From an uncultured Actinoplanes sp. (GTDB lineage Bacteria; Actinomycetota; Actinomycetes; Mycobacteriales; Micromonosporaceae): a stretch of 6,188 bases of DNA. The position numbers were made by a program, and so were the translations under genes. The stretch spans positions 1 to 6,188 of the forward strand of contig CAKUMG010000381.1 of NCBI GenBank assembly GCA_934667465.1, written 5' to 3'. Each line of letters opens with the position of its first letter. Within the stretch, counting starts at the first letter, position 1. The notes beneath the pieces are model-generated. The model was not told the origin of the DNA and did not search any database. It saw nothing but the letters and a program-made list of their open reading frames with translations. This document shows, piece by piece, positions 1 to 4,815 of this stretch.

Positions 1-1
1 A

Positions 2-58
2 ATCCCTGCGGGAAGCCTCGGGACCGGCATCAACGCCATCCACGAGGAAGGGACGCAA
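2..58 (+). other. possible 3' coding end of an upstream gene
   Basis: Frame 2 in the first 57 bases has strongly G/C-biased third positions and reads IPAGSLGTGINAIHEEGTQ, as a coding stretch would. It does not stop before the ATG of the next gene; the first in-frame stop is TGA at 167-169. Either an upstream gene overlaps the next one by about 110 bases, or a reading-frame break lies near position 58, or the bias is chance. Too little sequence is present to name a product. Confidence 0.2.
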
Positions 59-585
59 TGCAGCAGTTCGATCTCCACCAGGGTGACCGCATCGTCAGCC
101 CGAACGCCACCGCCAACGGCGTTCCCGGCCGCTCCATCTCCGTACGCACCGACCTGGGCAACCCGGTGACGGCCTGGCAGCCGGCCGGGAACATCGCCGG
201 CGACGAGCGGTTCTTCTGCCACGGCTACTCGCTGGGCACCTTCGGCCGCTGGGGATACACGGTCTGGGGCGGATTCATGGCCACCGTGCTCGCCGACGAA
301 TACCAGACGCTGGGCCAGCTGGACCGCATCAGCCGGACGGCGGCGAACCAGAACCCGGTCGTGCCCGGCGACATCCTCGTCTGGTGGCTCGGCGGCAAGG
401 ACGCCTACCACTCAGCCGTGATCGACGAGCCGGTCTACCTGCCCGACGGCCCCCTGGACAAGGACAACACGGCGGTCGGCTCGAAGACCGGCACGGGACC
501 GCTGTGGCGGGGCCATCTCGCCAGGGACGTGAAGGAGCAGTACAAGCCGGCGGCGTACATCGAGGTCTACCGCCGCAACGCCTGA
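58..585 (+). CDS. putative papain-fold (NlpC/P60/CHAP-like) small hydrolase, 175 aa
   Basis: A 175-residue protein with no signal peptide or membrane segment. The pattern resembles NlpC/P60 and CHAP cysteine hydrolases. A Cys at residue 54 (FFCHGYSLGTF) begins a Trp/Gly-rich helix-like stretch. PGDILVWW follows at 103-110, with a His at 118 in YHSAVID. Then come SKTGTGPLW (142-150) and a closing strand, AYIEVYRR (166-173). In these families Cys and His form the catalytic pair and the strand after the PGD motif carries the His. The ATG has a good ribosome binding site, GAGGAAGG, about 6 bases upstream. A hairpin follows the stop by 8 bases. Known members cut cell-wall peptides or act as toxin domains; which applies here is not shown. 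The fold assignment is from motif reading only. The family is not firmly recognised, and a hypothetical protein of another fold remains possible. Confidence 0.75.
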   Translation: MQQFDLHQGDRIVSPNATANGVPGRSISVRTDLGNPVTAWQPAGNIAGDERFFCHGYSLGTFGRWGYTVWGGFMATVLADEYQTLGQLDRISRTAANQNPVVPGDILVWWLGGKDAYHSAVIDEPVYLPDGPLDKDNTAVGSKTGTGPLWRGHLARDVKEQYKPAAYIEVYRRNA

Positions 586-593
586 CCTGACGT

Positions 594-619
594 GACGCGC
601 CTGCCGGGGAAGGCGCGTC
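594..619 (+). terminator. hairpin terminator after the papain-like gene
   Basis: A perfect 8-bp stem, GACGCGCC (594-601) with GGCGCGTC (612-619), encloses a 10-base loop starting 8 bases after the stop at 585. There is no T-run, as is common for terminators in high-GC actinobacteria. Confidence 0.55.
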
Positions 620-664
620 CCCTGGGGCCGCGCCGGTCCGTGTACTCAAATGCCATACCGCCTC

Positions 665-699
665 CCCCGCTCAGCGCGTTGACGAGTGGCTGAGCGGGG
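665..699 (-). terminator. strong 11-bp hairpin, probable minus-strand terminator
   Basis: A perfect 11-bp inverted repeat, CCCCGCTCAGC (665-675) with GCTGAGCGGGG (689-699), encloses a 13-base loop. It lies about 30 bases beyond the TGA (731-733) of the minus-strand remnant and so would end transcription from the right. It could also act on the plus strand as a second stop after the papain-like gene. The loop and right-hand stem base contain the GTCAACGCG stretch shared with the start of the gene at 1236. Confidence 0.5.
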
Positions 700-763
700 A
701 CCAACCGTGGCGAGAAGCCGGGCAGCGCAATCACCCCGACTCGCCGGGGGAGACCCAGTTGTG
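675..763 (-). repeat. diverged copy B of a duplicated segment
   Basis: On the minus strand this copy matches 1210-1286 in three colinear blocks. A 30-base block (734-763) agrees at 27 of 30 positions with 1257-1286. Next comes GGCTTCTCG, then GTCAACGCG. The total lengths differ by 12 bases, so the shared frame (QL-L--RR-G ... PLVNA) is kept. In this copy the similarity ends after PLVNA, in a hairpin, so the rest of the downstream gene is missing. Confidence 0.6.
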
Positions 764-956
764 CCAGGCGAGCAGGGCGTCGGCGTCGGCAGCTCGCATC
801 AGGACCTCCATACCCGCGGAACGGGTCATGAGGGAGCACGACATTATTCTGCGGATCATGGCGGCCGTCGTCGCTCCGGTCGGTCAGACGGTCGGCGAGG
901 TCGGCTATGCTCATCGCCTGGTAAGCCGCGTTCGCCTCACTCCGAACCGGGGACAC
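731..956 (-). pseudogene. frameshifted remnant of a small hypothetical gene
   Basis: Two adjacent minus-strand stretches look coding by third-position G/C but lie in different frames. From about 956 the reading is VSPVRSEANAAYQAMSIADL and continues to about 865. From 859 the other frame reads MIRRIMSCSL and ends in ADADALLAWHNWVSPGESG, with a TGA at 731-733. Joining them needs a single frame change near 860. The second part alone is a 42-codon open frame. No convincing ribosome binding site precedes GTG 956; ATG 914 has a weak AGG. The family is not recognised. The C-terminal HNWVSPGESG is echoed as HNWFSPGEPG in the other repeat copy near 1286, where stops break the frame. It could instead be one intact 42-aa peptide gene (731-859), or non-coding. 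Confidence 0.35.
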
Positions 957-969
957 TTCGCGCCATCGC

Positions 970-1236
970 TCATCTGGCGGATGGGTTCTCCACCATGCCC
1001 ACACTGAACGGCAGTGCCCGCATGAACCGGGCAGTTCTGTCGTCGTCCACCGCCCGCGCCATCCGTTCGAGCAGTTGCATGAACTCAAGCCGGTCATCGC
1101 CGGAGAGCTTCAGCAGTTCGTACCCGATGTTCTCGAGGCCACGCACCGCAGTATCGGGGTCGACCTGCTCGGGCTCACTTTCCTCGAGCACCATCATCGC
1201 GGCCACGACCGCGTTGACCAAGGGTTCCACATTCAT
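970..1236 (-). CDS. small hypothetical protein next to SUKH gene, 88 aa
   Basis: The protein starts MNVEPLVNAV and looks largely helical and acidic, with no Cys, signal peptide or membrane segment. A conserved-looking core runs from VDPDTAVRGLENI (25-37) through LLKLSGDDRLEFMQLLERMA (41-60) to FMRALPFSVG (71-80). Short acidic proteins of this build ending in 'LPF' are familiar from actinobacterial genomes as uncharacterised proteins, sometimes near SUKH genes (general knowledge, not searched). The start is uncertain. ATG 1236 has only a weak, distant AGG. The same frame stays open to ATG 1392, 9 bases beyond the SUKH stop and preceded by AGGG, which would give 140 aa. I prefer 1236 because the recognisable part begins there and third-position bias drops just upstream, although the first 27 codons from 1392 look coding. 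It may share a transcript with the SUKH gene. A role as an immunity or accessory protein is a guess. Confidence 0.65.
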   Translation of the reverse strand: MNVEPLVNAVVAAMMVLEESEPEQVDPDTAVRGLENIGYELLKLSGDDRLEFMQLLERMARAVDDDRTARFMRALPFSVGMVENPSAR

Positions 1237-1286
1237 ACCGAGAAGCCTGCCCCTTGCCCCGGCTCGCCGGGAGAGAACCAGTTGTG
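1210..1286 (-). repeat. copy A of a duplicated segment, at the start of the 88-aa gene
   Basis: This copy spans the first nine codons of the 88-aa gene plus 50 bases upstream of its ATG. It aligns colinearly with 675-763 (27 of 30 identical in the best block, plus two 9-base identical blocks). In the frame matching the remnant it reads HNWFSPGEPG, but a TGA sits two codons upstream, so the earlier gene of the ancestral pair is gone here. The two copies appear to have lost complementary halves of one unit. Confidence 0.6.
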
Positions 1287-1401
1287 GCGTCAGCCCGGGC
1301 AGTGACCCTGGCAGCGCGTAGAAGCCGGCACCGCCCGTGGACTCCTCCTCCTGGCACTCCTCGACCGCCGGCTCCCACCGACCCGAGATCATCGGCGCAC
1401 C

Positions 1402-1938
1402 CTATCCGAACCTCTCGACCTCGTGGCCGGCCTGCCCGAACAGGCCCTCCACCGGCGGCGGCACGATCTCGCCCACAAGCACCTTGTAGAGAACCTCGGT
1501 CGCCGGCATCTCGTACGGGTACCACCCGGTCAGGTCACCATCGACCAGAACCACGCCCCACTTCTCCGGAGCAACCGCGGGGTCGGCCCGCCAGTAGAAG
1601 TAAGCGGCATCCACACTCGCGAAAGCAATCAACCTCCGCCTACCGGCGAGATACTCCTCCCGCAGCGGTACCCCGCCCCGCCGCAGGATCGTCCACGCCT
1701 CCTCCCGCTCGCGGACAAGCGAACCGAGGTCCCCGGCCTCGACGTCGTCCGGCCCGTAGACGGTCAGCCACTCGTCGACGATGATCGACCCGGTCCGGCT
1801 CACCAGCGACCTGCAATCCTCCGGCAGCGCCAGCCCGATCGCCTCCTCCACCGCCGCCCACCGGTCTGCGGACAGGGGCGGAACCTCGCCGAGCTGCCCG
1901 GCGAGGAGCCGGACGGTGCGATCCGCGTACGACGGCAT
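1402..1938 (-). CDS. SUKH (SMI1/KNR4) family protein, 178 aa
   Basis: The SUKH signature is visible in the N-terminal third: W27-AAVEEAIGLALPEDCRSLVSRTG (27-50), matching the family pattern W..vE..lg..LP.d...l....G. Later come YFYWRAD (113-119), KWGVVLVD (126-133) and LTGWYPYEMPATEVLYKVL (136-154), giving the full domain at normal length. It is soluble, with no signal peptide. The start at 1938 is chosen because GAGAGGA lies about 4 bases upstream; ATG 1953 or ATG 2025 would add residues without a comparable site. SUKH proteins bind partner proteins, and in bacteria many are immunity proteins against polymorphic toxins. No toxin gene lies immediately upstream on this strand. The papain-like protein at 58-585 is the only candidate partner in view, and it is on the opposite strand. 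The family call is fairly firm, but the immunity role is inference. Confidence 0.85.
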   Translation of the reverse strand: MPSYADRTVRLLAGQLGEVPPLSADRWAAVEEAIGLALPEDCRSLVSRTGSIIVDEWLTVYGPDDVEAGDLGSLVREREEAWTILRRGGVPLREEYLAGRRRLIAFASVDAAYFYWRADPAVAPEKWGVVLVDGDLTGWYPYEMPATEVLYKVLVGEIVPPPVEGLFGQAGHEVERFG

Positions 1939-1999
1939 GGTTTCCTCTCTCATTCCGACTCCCGGCAGACATCGACGAGTCCACGATGCTATTGCCGCC

Positions 2000-2016
2000 C
2001 CGCCGGAAGCCGGCGG
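2000..2016 (-). terminator. second small hairpin after the PadR operon
   Basis: CCGCCGG (2000-2006) pairs with CCGGCGG (2010-2016) around a 3-base loop. It directly abuts the larger hairpin at 2017-2047, giving a tandem arrangement downstream of the minus-strand operon. Confidence 0.4.
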
Positions 2017-2047
2017 CAGCCCCACCGCGCCGGTCGCGGTGGGGCTG
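2017..2047 (-). terminator. 13-bp hairpin terminator of the PadR-membrane protein operon
   Basis: A perfect 13-bp stem, CAGCCCCACCGCG (2017-2029) with CGCGGTGGGGCTG (2035-2047), encloses the loop CCGGT. It starts 15 bases beyond the stop at 2063 on the minus strand. No T-run follows. It separates this operon from the SUKH gene. Confidence 0.7.
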
Positions 2048-2062
2048 GTTCGTTGCGCGGTG

Positions 2063-3028
2063 TCAGCCGACGACGCCGGTGCCCGGGACCTTGGTGGGGA
2101 GGCCCTTGCGAGAGCGTTCCGTACGCAGCGCCTGGTCCACGATGTCCCACACCGTGACCGCGATGATCACCACGATCACCGCCCGCGTCGTCCAGTCCTT
2201 CACGCTGCCGTCACCCGCGGTGGCGAAGGCGAAGTCCGGGTTGAAGAAGCGGTCCGTGGCCAGCAGCCAGACCATCGGCACCGCACCGGCCACGCCCAGC
2301 AGCGCGTTGACCGCGGTCGTGGCGTGGGTGCGGACCCGCGCCCGGCCGGTCCAGATCGCGTAGCCGCCCTCGAGGAGCAGGACACCGATCAGGTACGGCC
2401 ACCAGAAGGACCAGTTCGCCGGGTCGAGCACGGGCTCGGCGGTGAACGTGAACTGCTGCAGCACCAGGGCGGCGATCAGCAGCACGATCCAGGACAGGTC
2501 GACGACCAGTTGCCCGCCGGTGTGCCGCCCGTCGTCGTACTGCGGGAGGTTCTGCGGGCGCCAGGGCAGGCCCAGTTCGGCGCGGCCGGCGCCGGTGCGC
2601 TCGATGATGACGAACACCAGCGTCGTCCAGAACGTCAGGTGCACGCCCGCGGTGAGGATCGCGCCGATCCCGGCACCGATCGCGTCGCCGATGTCGCCGC
2701 CGTCGATGACCTCGGCGGCCACGGCCACCACGACGATGATCGGGAGGACCGTGGTGAGGAGCAGCCGGAGCAGGCGCCGCCACGGACCGTACAGCTCGGG
2801 GCCGAGCAGGTAGGTGCGCCGGTCGGCGTAGCTGTCGGCCAGCCGCTCGGGGTCGCCGAGCTCCAGCAGCGTCTGCTCGACCGCGGCGTCGTAGTCGGTG
2901 CCGGCGTCGACCCGGGCGTCGACGGCGTCGGCGATGGAGGCGCGGAGCTCCCGGTCGATGTCGGTGCGCTGCTGCTCCGGGACACGGCGCAGCGCGGTGA
3001 GGACGTAACGGTCGACGAGGCTGGTCAT
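2063..3028 (-). CDS. HAAS/DUF1700-like multipass membrane protein, 321 aa
   Basis: Residues 1-75 form a soluble helical region: MTSLVDRYVL, a conserved RELRASIADAVDARV (26-40), then the TLLELGDPERLADSYADRR stretch (53-71). This matches the HAAS / 'permease prefix' region found in proteins encoded beside PadR regulators. About six membrane segments follow, near 86-107, 118-142, 176-193, 206-224, 235-257 and 280-299, with a basic C-terminal tail. Start 3028 is chosen because its ATG overlaps the PadR stop as ATGA and has GGGGAG upstream; the frame is open further upstream only as a shadow of the PadR gene. In such pairs the membrane protein is thought to be controlled by the PadR repressor, and it may take part in envelope sensing or interact with it. 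The substrate and biochemical activity are unknown. Translational coupling to PadR is likely from the overlap. Confidence 0.9.
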   Translation of the reverse strand: MTSLVDRYVLTALRRVPEQQRTDIDRELRASIADAVDARVDAGTDYDAAVEQTLLELGDPERLADSYADRRTYLLGPELYGPWRRLLRLLLTTVLPIIVVVAVAAEVIDGGDIGDAIGAGIGAILTAGVHLTFWTTLVFVIIERTGAGRAELGLPWRPQNLPQYDDGRHTGGQLVVDLSWIVLLIAALVLQQFTFTAEPVLDPANWSFWWPYLIGVLLLEGGYAIWTGRARVRTHATTAVNALLGVAGAVPMVWLLATDRFFNPDFAFATAGDGSVKDWTTRAVIVVIIAVTVWDIVDQALRTERSRKGLPTKVPGTGVVG

Positions 3029-3381
3029 CGCTGCTCCCCTGGAGTCGTGGCGGTGGTGCCGAGGTCGCTGACGGCGCGGTCGAGCCGCGCCCATTCGGCG
3101 CGCAGGGCGGTCGCGACCGCGTCGCCCTGGTCGGTGGTCCGGTAGAACTTGCGCGGCCGGGCCTCGTCGGTGTTCCACTCGCTGGTCAGCAGGCCCTGGG
3201 ACTCGAGCCGGCGCAGCAGTGGATAGAGCGTGTTGGCCTCCACCTCGAAGCCGGCCGCGCTCAACGTCTCCAGCAGCGAATATCCGTATCCCGGCGAGCG
3301 GAGCACGGTGAGGCTGGCGACGACGACGGTCCCGCGGCGCAGCTCCTGCAAGTGGCTGGAGAGCGTCGCATCCATTGTCAT
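3025..3381 (-). CDS. PadR family transcriptional repressor, 118 aa
   Basis: A small winged-helix DNA-binding protein of usual PadR subfamily-2 length. The family hallmarks are in order: LQELRRGTVVVASLTVLRSPGYGYSLLETL (11-40), GFEVEANTLYPLLRRLESQGLL (44-65, the recognition helix), then the wing EARPRKFYRTTDQG (73-86). A short C-terminal helix for dimerisation runs about 88-108. PadR proteins act as dimers on inverted repeats and usually repress their own operon until a ligand or stress releases them. Here a dyad lies exactly in the promoter (3392-3412), which supports autorepression. ATG 3381 has no ribosome binding site, but the predicted transcription start falls on its A, so a leaderless mRNA is likely. 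The gene overlaps the membrane protein gene by 4 bases. The ligand cannot be told from the sequence. Confidence 0.95.
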   Translation of the reverse strand: MTMDATLSSHLQELRRGTVVVASLTVLRSPGYGYSLLETLSAAGFEVEANTLYPLLRRLESQGLLTSEWNTDEARPRKFYRTTDQGDAVATALRAEWARLDRAVSDLGTTATTPGEQR

Positions 3382-3388
3382 GCCAGAA

Positions 3389-3417
3389 ACGATACTGTGT
3401 CTGGCACACTATAGCAA
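3389..3417 (-). promoter_or_regulatory. leaderless promoter of the PadR operon
   Basis: On the minus strand, -35 TTGCTA (3412-3417) and -10 TATCGT (3389-3394) are separated by exactly 17 bases. The -10 fits the TANNNT housekeeping pattern. Seven bases separate the -10 from the A of the ATG at 3381, so transcription is predicted to start at the start codon. This explains the absence of a ribosome binding site. An alternative -10, TATAGT (3408-3413), has no clear -35. Confidence 0.6.
3392..3412. promoter_or_regulatory. probable PadR operator dyad
   Basis: ATACTGTG-N5-CACACTAT is symmetric at 8 of 10 base pairs about position 3402. It fills the -35/-10 spacer, so bound repressor would block RNA polymerase. 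A second overlapping dyad, TGCCAGA (3381-3387) with TCTGGCA (3400-3406), is perfect over 7 bp with a 12-base centre and reaches the first base of the start codon. Known PadR operators are inverted repeats of similar size. Binding is inferred. Confidence 0.6.
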
Positions 3418-3481
3418 CGCAATACAGCGTTGTTTCTGTGCGATCATCGTGCGCGGGCTTGCCGGGCGGCCGCATCGGGCC

Positions 3482-3538
3482 GGACATGACGACGGCCGGG
3501 CGGCCCGTGTCGGGGCTGGACATGACGACGGCCGGGCG
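3482..3538 (+). repeat. two 21-bp direct repeats
   Basis: An identical 21-base unit beginning GGACATGACGACG and ending GCCGGGCG occurs at 3482-3502 and 3518-3538, separated by 15 bases. The second copy supplies one arm of the hairpin at 3527-3559; the first could pair with the same other arm. There are only two copies, so this is not an array. Confidence 0.75.
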
Positions 3539-3559
3539 CGGAATCCGCACCCGGCCGTC
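3527..3559 (-). terminator. hairpin terminator after the lipoprotein gene
   Basis: GACGGCCGGG (3527-3536) pairs with CCCGGCCGTC (3550-3559). After one mismatch, GCGG (3538-3541) pairs with CCGC (3545-3548) around an AAT loop. It starts 15 bases beyond the stop of the minus-strand lipoprotein gene. No T-run follows. Confidence 0.65.
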
Positions 3560-3574
3560 ATTGCCGAAAACCTG

Positions 3575-4555
3575 TTACTCGGTGAAGGCTGCGCTCTGCG
3601 AGAGCTTGGCCAGGTCGAGCTTCGTGGCACCCTGCGGCACGTCGATCGGGGCGCCCGTGGTCACCTCGATGCGCAGCGCTGCGCGGCCCGCGGCACCGTC
3701 GATGAACTGCAGGATGTTGACCTCGGCGGCGGTGAACTTGCCGTCGGCGACCCACAGGTCGATGACGATCGGCTTGTCGGCCGGCTCCTTGCCGAGCTCG
3801 CGGGCGAGGCTCTCGCCGGCCTGCGGCTCGACGGCGGTCAACAGACGCTTCACTTCCGCGTACGCCTTCGTGGTGGACGAGGTGACGACGATGTGGTCCT
3901 CGTCGGCGTCGTCCCGCACGACCTGCGCGCCCTCGAGCAGGTTGGTGGCGCTGGCCTGCAGCTCGCCGAGCATCTTCGCGGCGTCCGGGTCCTCCCCGGC
4001 GGGCGTCGCGCCGGCCAGCGCCGTCGCCTCGCTGGGGTCGACCGAGACCCACTTGCCGTCGAACAGGTCACCGAGCTCCGGCACCTCGCTCGTGAGCGCC
4101 TGGCGCATCTCGCTGATGTCGCCGAGCTCGAACTGCTGCGCGATGTCGGCCACCGGCACCTTCGCGTACAGCAGCTTGTCGGCGAAGCGCAGCTCGGTGC
4201 CCGCGACGCCGTCGATGGTGGCCGCGACCGAGCTGCGGTCGTCCTCGGCGCCGGCGCCCGCCTTGTCGTACGCGATCGTGAACGACGAGTTGAGCACCTT
4301 GCGCAGCGTCGTCTCGTCCATCTGGTCGTCGGCGGCCGTCTTGTCCTTGGCCTCCTGCGCCTTGATGGCGGCCAGCAGCTCGTCGGCGTTGCCGCCGAGC
4401 TTGAGCGTGAAGCCGGCCTGCTGCGCCTCGGACAGGTGCTGGGCGGCGGTGCGCAGCTCCAGCTTCGGCTCGATCGCCCGGACCTGCTCGCCGGCGCATC
4501 CCGCGGCGACCAGGACTGCGGCCGCGGCGGCGGTGCCGATGAGGAAACGCTTCAT
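3575..4555 (-). CDS. putative secreted lipoprotein, 326 aa
   Basis: An N-terminal lipoprotein signal is plain: MKRF, a hydrophobic stretch (5-18) and a lipobox-like VAAGC with the lipidated Cys at 20, the only Cys in the protein. The mature part is acidic. It resembles LolA/LppX-type lipoproteins, which fold as an open beta half-barrel around a helix. Features are GFTLKLGG (48-55), a variable charged helix (56-90), SFTIAYDKAG (91-100), LLYAKVPVADIAQQF (128-142), LFDGKWVSVD (164-173), HIVVTSS (221-227), KPIVIDLWVADG (261-272), RAALRIEVTTGAPI (291-304) and a final amphipathic helix. That fold assignment is tentative, since no family motif is decisive. LppX-like relatives carry lipids at the envelope; whether this one does is unknown. 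The ATG at 4555 has GGGGA 8 bases upstream. It is a single gene with its own hairpin, divergent from the WGR-propeller gene. Confidence 0.85.
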   Translation of the reverse strand: MKRFLIGTAAAAAVLVAAGCAGEQVRAIEPKLELRTAAQHLSEAQQAGFTLKLGGNADELLAAIKAQEAKDKTAADDQMDETTLRKVLNSSFTIAYDKAGAGAEDDRSSVAATIDGVAGTELRFADKLLYAKVPVADIAQQFELGDISEMRQALTSEVPELGDLFDGKWVSVDPSEATALAGATPAGEDPDAAKMLGELQASATNLLEGAQVVRDDADEDHIVVTSSTTKAYAEVKRLLTAVEPQAGESLARELGKEPADKPIVIDLWVADGKFTAAEVNILQFIDGAAGRAALRIEVTTGAPIDVPQGATKLDLAKLSQSAAFTE

Positions 4556-4815
4556 GTGTGGGGTCCCCGTTCCGTAAAAGTCCCTCCCATAGTGACGGTG
4601 GACGCAAGTCGATTCATTGCCTGCCCTTCGGCCGGACCATCCCCCCGTACGGCCACCGCCGCGTGCCCATTCGGCCGAGGTCGGGCCGTGAGCTGCCGCT
4701 ATATCCGGGGCGGGGGGAAAGTGTCGTACCCGGCCGCTACGGTTCCTGCCATCGATCCGCCGCGTGCGCGCACCGGCGGCGATGCGACCCTGCCCGCCTC
4801 CCGAGAGGACGCCCC
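4556..4815. promoter_or_regulatory. divergent intergenic region, lipoprotein / WGR gene
   Basis: These 260 bases lie between two genes pointing away from each other, so both promoters should be here. I see no convincing -35/-10 pair for either. Weak candidates on the plus strand are TACGGT at 4738-4743 and a GGAAAG upstream of it; the spacing is not decisive. No open frame with coding bias is contained in it. Confidence 0.35.

Larger units (their letters stand above)
586..969. other. gene-poor stretch between converging genes
   Basis: This stretch separates the plus-strand gene ending at 585 from the minus-strand gene ending at 970. It holds two hairpins (594-619 and 665-699), one copy of a diverged repeat (675-763) and a likely decayed minus-strand gene (about 731-956). 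The longer open frames crossing it have inconsistent third-position bias, and I do not accept any as an intact gene. Confidence 0.6.

Noticed and set aside
567..1097. 176-codon minus-strand open frame
   Set aside because: It overlaps the end of both flanking genes, its bias is coding-like only over about 865-956, and it runs through two hairpins. I treat that part as a remnant rather than a full gene.
1781..3145. Long plus-strand open frame (454 codons)
   Set aside because: It is antisense to the membrane-protein gene and the SUKH start, and crosses a 13-bp terminator hairpin.
3482..3538. Direct repeats considered as a CRISPR or attachment-site signal
   Set aside because: There are only two copies with a 15-base spacer, with no cas gene, integrase or tRNA nearby.
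3029..3550. Upstream extension of the membrane-protein frame to 3550
   Set aside because: It overlaps the whole PadR gene in another frame, reads as Arg/Pro-rich shadow sequence, and lacks support compared with the ATGA-coupled start at 3028.
4738..4743. TACGGT as a -10 box for the WGR gene, with GGAAAG as an ECF-type -35
   Set aside because: The spacing and hexamers do not clearly fit either a housekeeping or an ECF consensus, so no promoter is claimed.
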